Shown: positions 7,196 through 16,569 of the stretch, one piece after another | Numbering within the stretch: position 1 is the first letter of the stretch | Layout: every line of letters begins with the position of its first letter | NCBI GenBank assembly: GCA_029251005.1 | Contig: JAQXEE010000119.1 | Span: 1-38,423 of the forward strand | From: Flavobacteriales bacterium | GTDB lineage: Bacteria; Bacteroidota; Bacteroidia; Flavobacteriales_C; GCA-002722245 | Length of the DNA: 38,423 bases | Direction: 5' to 3' | The notes under the pieces: model-generated | Seen by the model: the letters and a program-made list of their open reading frames with translations, nothing else | Database searches by the model: none | Told to the model about the DNA's origin: nothing | Position numbers and translations under genes: made by a program

Positions 7196-10100
7196 ATGAA
7201 AACTAAAATTTTAAGTCTATTGTTTGTTGTTTCGGGATTATTTTTTGTGGCTTGCAATGATCAGAAAGAAATTAACAAGAGTTATGTTAATCCTGCATTT
7301 AGTAATTATGTAAGTGCTTTTAGCTCGGGAGATGTTTCAAAAGGGAAATCAATAAAAGTTGTATTGACAGAACCAATTGACACTTTGAAATTTAAATTGG
7401 GTGAAGCTTTACCTGAGGATTTGTTTGATTTATCACCATCTATAAATGGTGTTGCAAAATATTCGGATCCATACACAATAGAATTTACGCCAGAAGAATG
7501 GTTTAAATCAGGTGTGAAATACGATGTAGTATTTGATTTGAAATCTATTTTAAAGGTTCCTGAAGAATTTGAGGAATTTAGATTTGATTTTAGGACTTTT
7601 ATTTTGGACTACAATGTATTTTTAAAAGGGTTTGATAAAAACAGTACTTATGAAAAAGTAAACATTGCAGGTGAAGTAGTTTTTACAGATGTTATTGATA
7701 CGAGTGCTTTAAAAGATTTAATAAAGATTGAAGGCGTTAAACAACCTCAAATTCATTGGAAGGAATTAAATGAGTTTTCATACGAGTTCACCTTAGAGAA
7801 TTGTAATAGAGGAGATGATGAATATAAAATTGACTTTAAGTTTAAAGGAAAGGTTTTAGGTGTAGAGAAAGAAGATTATAAGTCGTTTGTAATTCCTGCT
7901 TTGGGAGATTTTAAAATTACAGATGTAAACGTTGATAACGGAGTTGAGCAATCGATAACACTAAATTTTTCGGATCCAATCAGTAATAAACAAAAACTAA
8001 ATTCATTTTTTAGAATGGATGGTATTACAAAACTTAAATCAGTTGTGATTGGTAATTCGGTAAAACTATATCCATCATCAAGAATTAATGGAGATAAGGA
8101 ATTACAAGTTTTAGGTGGTTTAAAAAATACGATGGGCTATAAAATGGCAAAAGGTAAAAACTATACGTTGAGCTTTTTTGCTATTAAACCTGAAGTACAA
8201 TTGTTAGGTAGGGGGAATATATTACCAACTGCTAACGAAGGATTACTCTTCCCTTTTAAGGCTGTAAATGTAAATTCGGTTGTGGTTACGATAACGAAAA
8301 TTTTTACCGATAATATTGGTCAGTTTTTGCAGGTGAATAACCTCTCAGGGACTTATCAATTACATAGAGTTTCGAGAAAAGTATTGAGAAAAAGAGTGAA
8401 TTTAAAATCATTAAAGGATGTAAATTTATCTGAATGGAATGATTTTAATATCGATTTAAGTGAGTTTGTAAATGTTGACCCTGGAGCGATTTATAGGGTG
8501 TCAATTGCGATTGATCAAAAAGGAAGTAATTATCCGTGTAAAGGTGTTTCTGCAAGTGATGAAAGCCTAACTGAAATAGAAGTTAATTCTAGCTTCGAAA
8601 GCTGGTCTGAAGGTGCTAAAAATGACAATGATTACGATGAGTATTATGAAGACTATGACGGATATTACAACAGTTATAGTTACAACTATAGTGACCGTGA
8701 AAATCCTTGTACACCATCTTATTATCGTAATCGTGAGGTAAGTAAAAACATATTGGCTAGTAATTTAGGTATAACTGTAAAAGCTGGTCCGGATCGTAAG
8801 TTCCATGTTTATGTCGCCGATATATTAACAGCAGTTCCTGTAGCACAAGTTGAAGTTGAATTATTGGATTACCAACAACAAGTTATTGGTATAGGAACAA
8901 CTGATTCTAAGGGAATGTTAACTGTTACTCCAAAGAGAAAACCATTTTTAGTGATTGTAAAAAGTGGGCAACAGCGGGGCTATTTAAAAGTTAGACAAGG
9001 CTTAAGTTTGTCTACAAGTAAGTTTGAAACACAAGGTGAAACAAATAAGAATGGTTTAAAAGGGTTCCTTTATACTGAAAGAGGCGTAAGAAGACCAGGG
9101 GACTCTATTTATGTTGCTTTAATGATTGAGGATCAAACAGGAAAATTACCGCAGAATCATCCTGTTCATTTCGAATTAATTAATCCAAAGGGGAAAATTA
9201 TTAAAAGAGCTGTTTCTATTGGAGATAAGGACGGAATTCATGTTTTTAGGACCAATACCGATATGGATGACCCAACAGGGAATTGGAGCTGCAAAGCACA
9301 TGTTGGAAACTCTACCTTTTATAAAAACTTAAAGGTTGAAACTGTTAAACCTAATCGTTTGAAAATCAACATGGATTTTCATCAAAAAATAATAACAAAG
9401 GATGATGCACCTCAAGCTGATTTATATGTGGAATGGTTGCATGGTGCTGTTGCTCGTGATTTAGAGGCGAAAGTTGAAATGCATTTGGAAGCAGATAATA
9501 AACCATTTAAACAACATCCTGATTATGTTTTTAAAGATCCTATTTATAGTTTTTCGGAATCAGATCAAATGGTGTTTGAAGGTAAGGTTAACAATGAAGG
9601 AAAGGCGCAGTTTAAGCCGACTATAAAAGTGGGACAGTTTGTTCCTGGAATGTTAAAGGCTTATTTTAAGACGAGGGTTTTTGAGAAAACAGGAGATTTT
9701 AGTGTAGATCGTTTTGGGGTGAAATTCTCACCTTTTAAAAGTTATGTTGGGGTGTCTGTGCCTAAAGGTTCTCGTTGGGGGAATGTTTTAGAAACGGGGA
9801 AAGATCATCAAATTGGAATTGTAGTTGTTGATGAAAAAGGAAAGAAACTGAATAGAAAAGGTGTTAAGGTTAAGGTTTACCGAATTGAGAATAATTGGTG
9901 GTGGGATAACTATAATCGTGATTTAGCGAACTATATTAATCGAAGAAGTACGGAGCTAATTATGGACACTTTGATGGATGTGAAAATGGTTGGTTCTTAT
10001 TTCACGATGCGTGAAGAATATCCAAATTGGGGTCGTTATTTAATTAGAGTTACTGATCCTGTGAGTGGACACTCGTCTGGTAGGTTGGTTACGGTTGATT

Positions 10101-12736
10101 GGCCTTATTGGAGAAGAGCTGAAAGAGATAATCAGGATTTCTCTACGATGTTAAATTTTCAAAGTAGTAAGAAGTCTTATCAAGTAGGTGAAGAGATTAA
10201 GGTGTCATTTCCAACTGGAGGGTCTGAAAAAGCATTGGTGACAATTGAAAATGGTACATCAGTCTTAAAATCGTTTTGGGTTGATACAAAAGAGAAGCAA
10301 ACCAACTTTACAATCGAGGCCACAAAGGATATGGCTCCGAATGTATTCGTGAGTATTTCGTTGTTGCAACCACACGGTAAAACGTTGAACGATATGCCTA
10401 TTCGAATGTATGGAACAGTACCGGTAGGAATTGAAAACCCTGAATCTCATATTAAACCTGTTATTGATATGCCGGATGAAATTCGTCCCGAATCTATCGC
10501 TACCGTTAAAGTATCTGAAAAATCAGGCAAAGGGATGATATATACATTGGCAATGGTTGACGAAGGGTTATTAGATTTAACTCGATTTGCAACTCCAAAT
10601 CCTTGGAAACACTTTTATGCAAAACAAGCGTTGGGTGTTAAAACCTGGGATATGTACGATAATGTGATTGGAGCTTATGGCGCTGAATTAAATAAGATTT
10701 TAGGAATTGGTGGAGATGGAGTAAACCGCAAGAAAGGTGGTCAGAAAGCAAATCGATTTAAACCAATGGTGCGATTTTTAGGAGAGTTTACTTTAGCTCC
10801 TGGAGAAAAGGCAGAACATAAAATTGACATGCCAAATTATATTGGGAGATGTAGGATTATGGTTGTTGCTCGAAATAAAAAGGCATACGGTTCAACGGAT
10901 AAAAGTGTGAAGGTTAAAAAGCCATTAATGGTTTTGGCCACTTTACCTAGAGTACTGGGTCCACAAGAGGAATTGGTAATTCCTGTAAACGTATTTGCTT
11001 TAAATGATGGTTTAGGTAAAGTAAAGGTGACCCTAAAGGTTAACGATATATTTAATCCTACTGGAGCTATTACTAAAACTATAGAATTTAAAAAAGCTGG
11101 TGATAAAATTATAGGCTTCCCAATTAAGGTTGCGAATAGAATTGGCTTTGGTAAGGTTGAAGTTATTGCAACTTGCGGAACGGAAAGTGCTAGACATGAA
11201 ATTGAAATTAATGTAAGAGCTTCTAATCCTGAGATTGATAATATTGTTGAGGTTTTAGTAAAGCCAGGAGAAACTTGGAAGAGTCAGGTTGAATTTCCTG
11301 GAATTGATGGAACTAATTCCGGCGCTTTTGAAGTGTCTACTTTCCCCGCAATCAATTTAACAAAAAGGTTGAGGTATTTAATTAAATATCCACATGGTTG
11401 TATTGAGCAAACAACTTCATCAGTTTTCCCTCAATTGCATTTGGATAAAGTGATGGATTTATCGTATTCTCAAAAACGAAAAATCATTGAAAATATCACA
11501 ATGGGGATTAATAGAATTACCAAGTTTCAAACCGATAGAGGTGGATTTAGTTACTGGCCAGGAGGATCTAATCCAAGTGAATGGGGAAGTAATTATGCGG
11601 GTCACTTTTTGTTAGAAGCTAAAGAAGCGGGTTATATGGTTCCTGCTCAATTGTTAGAAAACTGGGTAAATTACCAAAAGCGAATGAGTAAGAGATGGCG
11701 CTATTCTGGTAAAAATCGTTATGAGTTTAGCACGCAAGCTTATCGTTTATATGTTTTAGCGAAGGCTGGATATGCTGATTTTGCTTCTATGAATTACTTG
11801 AAAGGGAAAACAAGCCTACCGTTGATGGCTAGGTGGAGGTTAGCTGCCGCTTACGCAGTTGCTGGTAAACATGATGTGGCAAGTGAAATAACTAAGGAGT
11901 TAACTACTGAAGTTGCATTTTACAGAGAGTTGAGTTATTCGTTTGGTTCGGCAATTAGAGATAAAGCAATGATTTTAGAGACTTTAATTGAATTGAAAGA
12001 TGAAGACCGTGCTGTCTTTTTAGCGAAGAATATTGCTAAGAATTTAGGTGAGAAAAGTTGGATGAGTACTCAAACTACTGCTTATTCGTTATTGGCAGTG
12101 AGTAAATTTTTGGGTGTTCATGTTGGTGATGAAATGGAGTTTGATTATTTATTGGCTGGTAAGAGTACAGAGTCTGTGAATGCTAAAATTTCTGTTTATA
12201 AGAAGGAATTGGTTCCCGGGAAAGATGATCAGTTATCAATTAAGAATACGGGTAAGAGTTTGTTGTTTGTGAAGTTGGTTCAGAGTGGAGTCCCTACAAC
12301 GGATGATCGATCTGAGGAGCAAAGCCATTTGGTGATGAAGTTGATTTATAAGGATATGGATGGAAGAATTATTTCACCTGATACGATATTACAAGGAACT
12401 GACTTTAAAGTTGAGGTTACAGTTAAAAATCCTGGGACTAAAGGGTATTTAAGAGAGATGGCCATTAATCAAATTTTCCCTTCTGGTTGGGAAATTCACA
12501 ATTCTAGAATGGACTTGTTTAACTCGGAGGAAGGTTCGAGAGCTGATTATAAAGATATCCGAGATGATCGTATTTATACCTACTATGGTTTGGGTATTGG
12601 AAGTAAAAAAACGTTTACAGTAAAGTTAAATGCTTCTTATAAAGGAAAATTTTATTTACCGTCAGTGGAATCGGAAGCGATGTATGACAATACTATTAAT
12701 GCTCGTAAGAAAGGAAGATGGATTATCGTTAAATAA
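7196..12736 (+). CDS. bacterial alpha-2-macroglobulin family lipoprotein with thioester motif
   Basis: An 1846-residue envelope protein of the bacterial alpha-2-macroglobulin family, thought to trap proteases covalently. The N-terminus is a lipoprotein signal peptide (hydrophobic residues 5-19, lipobox FVAC, lipidated Cys20). Order of parts: N-terminal beta domains, an MG2-like domain (about 525-600 and GVRRPGDSIYVALMIED), further MG domains, then the thioester domain with GCIEQTTS (Cys1402 to Gln1405) followed by the alpha/alpha-barrel segment GGFSYWPGGSNPSEWGSNYA. The intact CxEQ indicates a thioester-forming member. An acidic tyrosine-rich insert lies at about 474-501. The family's frequent partner, penicillin-binding protein 1C (pbpC), is not adjacent. 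The next genes are a small lipoprotein and a metallo-hydrolase. A terminator follows the stop, so it is probably a single-gene transcript. The ATG at 7196 gives the correct signal peptide. Confidence 0.95.
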   Translation: MKTKILSLLFVVSGLFFVACNDQKEINKSYVNPAFSNYVSAFSSGDVSKGKSIKVVLTEPIDTLKFKLGEALPEDLFDLSPSINGVAKYSDPYTIEFTPEEWFKSGVKYDVVFDLKSILKVPEEFEEFRFDFRTFILDYNVFLKGFDKNSTYEKVNIAGEVVFTDVIDTSALKDLIKIEGVKQPQIHWKELNEFSYEFTLENCNRGDDEYKIDFKFKGKVLGVEKEDYKSFVIPALGDFKITDVNVDNGVEQSITLNFSDPISNKQKLNSFFRMDGITKLKSVVIGNSVKLYPSSRINGDKELQVLGGLKNTMGYKMAKGKNYTLSFFAIKPEVQLLGRGNILPTANEGLLFPFKAVNVNSVVVTITKIFTDNIGQFLQVNNLSGTYQLHRVSRKVLRKRVNLKSLKDVNLSEWNDFNIDLSEFVNVDPGAIYRVSIAIDQKGSNYPCKGVSASDESLTEIEVNSSFESWSEGAKNDNDYDEYYEDYDGYYNSYSYNYSDRENPCTPSYYRNREVSKNILASNLGITVKAGPDRKFHVYVADILTAVPVAQVEVELLDYQQQVIGIGTTDSKGMLTVTPKRKPFLVIVKSGQQRGYLKVRQGLSLSTSKFETQGETNKNGLKGFLYTERGVRRPGDSIYVALMIEDQTGKLPQNHPVHFELINPKGKIIKRAVSIGDKDGIHVFRTNTDMDDPTGNWSCKAHVGNSTFYKNLKVETVKPNRLKINMDFHQKIITKDDAPQADLYVEWLHGAVARDLEAKVEMHLEADNKPFKQHPDYVFKDPIYSFSESDQMVFEGKVNNEGKAQFKPTIKVGQFVPGMLKAYFKTRVFEKTGDFSVDRFGVKFSPFKSYVGVSVPKGSRWGNVLETGKDHQIGIVVVDEKGKKLNRKGVKVKVYRIENNWWWDNYNRDLANYINRRSTELIMDTLMDVKMVGSYFTMREEYPNWGRYLIRVTDPVSGHSSGRLVTVDWPYWRRAERDNQDFSTMLNFQSSKKSYQVGEEIKVSFPTGGSEKALVTIENGTSVLKSFWVDTKEKQTNFTIEATKDMAPNVFVSISLLQPHGKTLNDMPIRMYGTVPVGIENPESHIKPVIDMPDEIRPESIATVKVSEKSGKGMIYTLAMVDEGLLDLTRFATPNPWKHFYAKQALGVKTWDMYDNVIGAYGAELNKILGIGGDGVNRKKGGQKANRFKPMVRFLGEFTLAPGEKAEHKIDMPNYIGRCRIMVVARNKKAYGSTDKSVKVKKPLMVLATLPRVLGPQEELVIPVNVFALNDGLGKVKVTLKVNDIFNPTGAITKTIEFKKAGDKIIGFPIKVANRIGFGKVEVIATCGTESARHEIEINVRASNPEIDNIVEVLVKPGETWKSQVEFPGIDGTNSGAFEVSTFPAINLTKRLRYLIKYPHGCIEQTTSSVFPQLHLDKVMDLSYSQKRKIIENITMGINRITKFQTDRGGFSYWPGGSNPSEWGSNYAGHFLLEAKEAGYMVPAQLLENWVNYQKRMSKRWRYSGKNRYEFSTQAYRLYVLAKAGYADFASMNYLKGKTSLPLMARWRLAAAYAVAGKHDVASEITKELTTEVAFYRELSYSFGSAIRDKAMILETLIELKDEDRAVFLAKNIAKNLGEKSWMSTQTTAYSLLAVSKFLGVHVGDEMEFDYLLAGKSTESVNAKISVYKKELVPGKDDQLSIKNTGKSLLFVKLVQSGVPTTDDRSEEQSHLVMKLIYKDMDGRIISPDTILQGTDFKVEVTVKNPGTKGYLREMAINQIFPSGWEIHNSRMDLFNSEEGSRADYKDIRDDRIYTYYGLGIGSKKTFTVKLNASYKGKFYLPSVESEAMYDNTINARKKGRWIIVK

Positions 12737-12759
12737 AAATTTTCAGCTTTTTGCTTGAG

Positions 12760-12791
12760 AGATCGTACCTTTTAGGTGCGATCTTCTTTTT
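12760..12791 (+). terminator. rho-independent terminator after the macroglobulin gene
   Basis: Inverted repeat AGATCGTACC / GGTGCGATCT (one G-U wobble) with a TTTTA-like loop, followed by a C-interrupted T-rich run. It begins about 24 bp after the stop at 12736. Confidence 0.8.
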
Positions 12792-12987
12792 GCACCCATA
12801 TTTCCTAGTTTTCTTAATCATTATTTTAGTTTATGCCTAGCTAGGTTTCTGATCTTGTTTTAGAAATTTTAATAAAAGTGCAGTACTGGTTTGTATATAA
12901 GGCTCTTCGTTTTCGTGAAAACGACATATTATGATTGGTTGGTTTAATGGTTCGTTTAGTGTTCAGGTTAATTATTATCTTTAAGAT

Positions 12988-13746
12988 ATGCGCTGGTTTT
13001 ATTTGTTCCTATTATATACGTTTGTCGGTTGTTCAATTGATGAGCTTCCTCCTTGTGAGGGGGAAGGTATTGAAGGTGCTATTTGTAAAGAGTATCAATA
13101 TGTGTATGGAAGTTACAATGGTTTGAATGATTACGAATACGATAAGGCAGAAAGGTTGATTTCTAAAATAACCAAGCGTAAAAATGGTTCTAGTGAGGGA
13201 ACTACTAACTATGCTTATGACTCTGTTGGTAGAGTAATCTCAATAGATTTAAAGGCCTCTAACGGTAACTTGTTAACGAGTCGAGTTTTTAAATATGATG
13301 CTACAAGAATTCTAAAAGAGGAAGTAACTGGTCAACTCAATCAAACAACTCAATACATTTATTTTAACAACATATTAATTGCTAAAGAGAATTATAAAGA
13401 AGGGGCATTAGAGTCTGTAGATTCATTAGAGTATTATTCAGGGACATCCGTTTTGTATAGAGTTTTAAATTACAAGCAAGGGGTTTTAACTCAAATATTA
13501 TTGATAGAAAGCTTTTCGAATAATACAGAAAAGCGAAGCTATTTAAATGCAAATGGAGTTTTACAATCAAGCAATGTTAGGAGGTTTGACGAAGTAGGAA
13601 ATTTAATTGAAGACTTGAATTATAACTCTATTGGTGTTAATATTTTAAGAATATTGTATTCGTACAATCAAAACCAATTAAATCAAATAACGCGTTTTAA
13701 TGATTCTGGTGATGAATTTGAGCGAATAGAGTATCAAAGGTATTGA
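12988..13746 (+). CDS. YD/RHS-repeat-like lipoprotein of unknown function
   Basis: A 252-residue predicted lipoprotein: a short hydrophobic leader (residues 2-14) ends in the lipobox FVGC, with Cys15 as the lipidation site. The rest is a series of short beta-strand-like units of the form YAYDSVGRVISI, FKYDATRILKEE, RRFDEVGNLIEDLNY and YSYNQNQLNQITRFN. These follow the Y-D-x-x-G-R/N-L-I pattern of YD (RHS) repeats. It is too short to be an RHS toxin and has no toxin tip, so it is probably a small extracellular beta-structure. It is separated from the downstream metallo-hydrolase start by only 2 bp, suggesting co-expression. A near-promoter box TATCTTTA sits very close to the ATG and is not convincing. 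Confidence 0.8.
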   Translation: MRWFYLFLLYTFVGCSIDELPPCEGEGIEGAICKEYQYVYGSYNGLNDYEYDKAERLISKITKRKNGSSEGTTNYAYDSVGRVISIDLKASNGNLLTSRVFKYDATRILKEEVTGQLNQTTQYIYFNNILIAKENYKEGALESVDSLEYYSGTSVLYRVLNYKQGVLTQILLIESFSNNTEKRSYLNANGVLQSSNVRRFDEVGNLIEDLNYNSIGVNILRILYSYNQNQLNQITRFNDSGDEFERIEYQRY

Positions 13747-13748
13747 CG

Positions 13749-14495
13749 ATGGATGTTAAGGTTTTAGGATCGGGAAATGCTTTTAATCAGGACGAACGAT
13801 TAAATTCTGCTTATTTAATTAATTCTCAAAACAAGAATATATTAGTTGATTGTGGCTTTACAGTTCCTTATGCGCTTCAAAAGTTAAAATTTCCATTCTG
13901 TGATTTAGATTTTATATTCATTACTCATTATCATGGGGATCATTATGCGGGATTATCAGCATTGCTTTTGGGATTAAAATACATTTATCCCTTAGAAAAA
14001 GAACTTATAATTGTTGGACCTGGTGATGTGAGAAGAAAGGTGTTGGAATTGCTAAAAGTTCTTTACGGAGGAACAGAGGAAATATTGGATGAGCTAAATC
14101 TAAAATTCGTCTCTGTTGATCAATACGGTGGTAAATATAAAGAAGGTGATTTATGCTTTGAAAGTGTTTTGATGAAGCATTCCGAAAAGGCTGAGCCTGT
14201 GGGTTATCTTTTAAGATTAGAAGGGAGGAATATTGGTTTCTCTGGGGATACGTGTTGGCATGATGGAGTTGAGCCTTTTGTAAAAGCTTGCGACAAAGTT
14301 TTTTTGGAATGTAATTTTGCAGATAAAGTTGGCGAAGGGCATATAAGTGTTGAAGAGCTTGAATCAAGTAAAGCTATTCAACAATTAAAGCCACAAATAT
14401 ACTTAAGTCATTTGTATGAAGGTTCGGCACTAAAAGCTAAATTATTAGGGTATAATATTTTGTCTGATGGAGATGAATTAAATTTTAAATTCTAA
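13749..14495 (+). CDS. metallo-beta-lactamase-fold hydrolase, RNase Z-like
   Basis: A 248-residue cytoplasmic metallo-hydrolase of the RNase Z-like branch of the MBL fold. The zinc-binding signature THYHGDH supplies H60, H62, D64 and H65. Further metal-site blocks are VLMKHSEKAEPVGY, GFSGDTCWHD and YLSHLYEG near the C-terminus. It lacks the long exosite arm expected for a true tRNase Z, and the C-terminal region is short, so a substrate such as a phosphodiester or a small metabolite is as likely as tRNA. The reading frame extends to a TTG at 13743 overlapping the upstream stop, but the ATG at 13749 is the better start. It follows the YD-like lipoprotein by 2 bp. Confidence 0.88.
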   Translation: MDVKVLGSGNAFNQDERLNSAYLINSQNKNILVDCGFTVPYALQKLKFPFCDLDFIFITHYHGDHYAGLSALLLGLKYIYPLEKELIIVGPGDVRRKVLELLKVLYGGTEEILDELNLKFVSVDQYGGKYKEGDLCFESVLMKHSEKAEPVGYLLRLEGRNIGFSGDTCWHDGVEPFVKACDKVFLECNFADKVGEGHISVEELESSKAIQQLKPQIYLSHLYEGSALKAKLLGYNILSDGDELNFKF

Positions 14496-14551
14496 TTCGC
14501 TAATCATTGTTTTAAAAGTATCAGAGGATTGTAATAGAATAATTCTAAAAT

Positions 14552-14593
14552 AAAAAAGGGTTCAAAGTGTTAAAGTTTTGTAAACTCTTTTTT
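14552..14593. terminator. bidirectional terminator between convergent genes
   Basis: AAAAAAGGGTT at 14552-14562 pairs with AACTCTTTTTT at 14583-14593 (one G-U wobble) around a roughly 20-nt loop. The T-runs on both strands suit it to end both the metallo-hydrolase transcript and the convergent DUF4268 transcript. The long loop lowers confidence. Confidence 0.55.
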
Positions 14594-14718
14594 AGGAATA
14601 GCCTCATACGTTTATTTAGTTTATAAAACTAAGTTTAGTACTTGCACTAGTTAAGGTTAATATCCGTGAAATCAAAAAAAGTATTAAACTCTTTAGAATA
14701 TATATTGCTTTATCAATT

Positions 14719-15180
14719 TTAATCTTCTAAGTCTTTAAAAATGTCCTGACTCAAATCCCAAAACTCGTGAAGGGCAACGATGTTTTTTTCGATGAATTGA
14801 TATAGATTGCCCCATTGCGCTTCATCACTCATACTAAACTCATCTGTTTTAGTGTAAATTCTAGAAATTGCAAAGCCAGATCGAAGATATTGGTCTTTAA
14901 CCCATATTAAATCATCCATCGAATTTGAAAGTAATTTTCTTAATTCCTCAAATTGTTCAAAGAAAAGTTGACGAATACCATCATCCTCATTTGTAATATC
15001 AATACAAACTTTGGCTGTTTTATTATCAACTTCTATCCTAAATTTAACTGAATTCACCCCCGTTCTGTAATTCACCCAACGCATTTTGTTACCATATTCT
15101 TCGTTGTGTTTTTTCATATACACCCCGAAATTGGTGAAAAATCGTACTCTTCTGTCTTTTGCTTCTTGTTTGCTCCACAT
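14719..15180 (-). CDS. DUF4268 domain protein
   Basis: A 153-residue protein that matches my memory of DUF4268: N-terminal KQEAKDRRVRFFTNFGVYM, then VNYRTGVNSVKFRIEV, a beta-rich middle with a run of acidic residues, and a C-terminal helix NIVALHEFWDLS. Elsewhere DUF4268 occurs both alone and at the end of larger proteins, some of them restriction-like; here it stands alone with no nuclease partner in the window. The biochemical role is unknown. The gene is divergent from fbaA across 118 bp, and a -7 box lies on its own strand 25 nt before the ATG. Confidence 0.82.
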   Translation of the reverse strand: MWSKQEAKDRRVRFFTNFGVYMKKHNEEYGNKMRWVNYRTGVNSVKFRIEVDNKTAKVCIDITNEDDGIRQLFFEQFEELRKLLSNSMDDLIWVKDQYLRSGFAISRIYTKTDEFSMSDEAQWGNLYQFIEKNIVALHEFWDLSQDIFKDLED

Positions 15181-15205
15181 AGTGGTGGTAGTGTTTTTGG
15201 CTAGA

Positions 15206-15213
15206 CAAAACTA
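15206..15213 (-). promoter_or_regulatory. -7 promoter box for the DUF4268 gene
   Basis: Minus-strand TAGTTTTG fits the Bacteroidota -7 consensus TAnnTTTG and ends 25 nt before the ATG at 15180. No clear TTG -33 element is at the expected distance, so only the -7 half is supported. Confidence 0.45.
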
Positions 15214-15264
15214 AGCATTTTAGAAATCATGTGAAGATTAAAACACAGTTTACTTAGAATTGTG

Positions 15265-15272
15265 TATTTTTG
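15265..15272 (+). promoter_or_regulatory. -7 promoter box for fbaA
   Basis: TATTTTTG fits TAnnTTTG and ends 26 nt before the ATG at 15299. Its location shows that an upstream in-frame TTG at 15260 is not the true start. No clear -33 TTG is visible. Confidence 0.55.
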
Positions 15273-15298
15273 ATGCTCAATTCAAAACAAATAAGATA

Positions 15299-16387
15299 AT
15301 GAGCGACACAGCTGTAAAAATTGGATCTGGTGTAATAACTGGTGACAGTGTTCAAGAAGTTTTCAAAGTAGCAAAAGAAAATCAATTCGCTTTACCAGGG
15401 GTAAACGTTGTTTCTTCTAACAGTATTAACGGAGTTTTAGAAACTGCTGTAGCAGTTGATTCTCCTGTAATTGTTCAATTTTCTAATGGAGGGGCTCAAT
15501 TTGTTGCTGGAAAAGGTTTAGGAAATGAAGGTCAAAAAGGTGCTGTCGCAGGTGCTATCTCAGGAGCAAAACATGTTTGGGAAATGGCTGGTAGATACGG
15601 AGCAACTGCAATGTTACATACTGATCACTGTTCAAAGAAATTATTACCTTGGATTGACGGTCTATTAGACGCAGGGGAAGAGTTTTATGCAGCTAACGGA
15701 GTTCCGTTATTTTCATCTCATATGATTGATCTTTCTGAAGATCCTTTAGAAGAGAACATGGAAATCTGTAAAAGATACTTAGACAGAATGTCAAAAATGG
15801 GTATGACTTTAGAGATTGAGTTAGGAATTACTGGAGGTGAAGAAGATGGTGTTGACAATTCTGATGTTGATGAATCTAAATTATATACTCAACCAGAAGA
15901 GGTTGCTTATGCATATGATGAGTTAAGAAAAGTTTCTGACAAATTCACAGTTGCTGCAGCATTTGGAAATGTTCATGGTGTTTATAAGCCTGGTAATGTT
16001 AAATTAACTCCGAAAATATTAGATAACTCTCAAAAATTCTTGGAAAAAAGAGATGGTTTGGCTGATAAACCAGTAGATTTCGTTTTTCATGGAGGTTCAG
16101 GTTCTTCAGTTGAAGAAATTAGAGAAGCTATCTCTTACGGTTCTGTTAAAATGAACATTGATACTGATTTACAGTGGGCATTTTGGGATGGTATCAAAAA
16201 TTTCTACGGAGAAAATCAAGACTTTTTACAAAGTCAAATTGGTAATCCAAACGGAGCTGATTCACCTAACAAAAAATACTATGACCCAAGAGTTTGGTTA
16301 AGACAAGCTGAGGTTTCTTTCATTGAAAGATTAAAATTAGCTTTTGGTGATTTAAACAACATTGGAACAATGAAGTACTTTAAATAA
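15299..16387 (+). CDS. fbaA: class II fructose-bisphosphate aldolase
   Basis: Zinc-dependent aldolase that interconverts fructose-1,6-bisphosphate with glyceraldehyde-3-phosphate and dihydroxyacetone phosphate in glycolysis and gluconeogenesis. The 362-residue length matches the class IIA (FbaA-type) enzymes. Visible active-site blocks are LHTDHCSKK (catalytic D109, zinc ligand H110), the GITGGEEDGVDNS loop, AAAFGNVHGVY and VFHGGSGSS (zinc-ligand histidines and phosphate binding), and MNIDTDLQWAFW. The ATG at 15299 was chosen because the frame's upstream TTG lies before the -7 box and adds 13 non-homologous-looking residues. A strong palindromic terminator follows. It is a single-gene transcript, divergent from the DUF4268 gene. 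Confidence 0.97.
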   Translation: MSDTAVKIGSGVITGDSVQEVFKVAKENQFALPGVNVVSSNSINGVLETAVAVDSPVIVQFSNGGAQFVAGKGLGNEGQKGAVAGAISGAKHVWEMAGRYGATAMLHTDHCSKKLLPWIDGLLDAGEEFYAANGVPLFSSHMIDLSEDPLEENMEICKRYLDRMSKMGMTLEIELGITGGEEDGVDNSDVDESKLYTQPEEVAYAYDELRKVSDKFTVAAAFGNVHGVYKPGNVKLTPKILDNSQKFLEKRDGLADKPVDFVFHGGSGSSVEEIREAISYGSVKMNIDTDLQWAFWDGIKNFYGENQDFLQSQIGNPNGADSPNKKYYDPRVWLRQAEVSFIERLKLAFGDLNNIGTMKYFK

Positions 16388-16410
16388 AAAGTAACATTCA
16401 AAATTATATT

Positions 16411-16444
16411 AAAGTCCTACTGATTAATCAGTAGGACTTTTTTT
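16411..16444 (+). terminator. rho-independent terminator after fbaA
   Basis: A perfect inverted repeat with 15-bp arms at 16411-16440 (AAAGTCCTACTGATT and its complement) running into a T8 tract. It is one of the clearest terminators in the window. Confidence 0.92.
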
Positions 16445-16569
16445 GTTAAAGAAAAGCTCAATGTAACTCTAGCAATTACTTATTGCACTTTCAAGTACGC
16501 AGAATAATTAATTGGTATTTACATGGGGGCGAACTGTGTTTTAAATACTCGAAATTTTTTAAAATAAAC

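Noticed and set aside
12988-13746. RHS/polymorphic toxin
   Set aside because: The repeat region is too short and there is no toxin tip domain or immunity gene.
14719-15180. Restriction or defence system around the DUF4268 gene
   Set aside because: No nuclease, methyltransferase or other defence gene is adjacent; neighbours are a metallo-hydrolase and aldolase.
15260-15298. N-terminal extension of the aldolase to a TTG
   Set aside because: The -7 promoter box lies within the extension; the ATG at 15299 gives the normal class IIA length.
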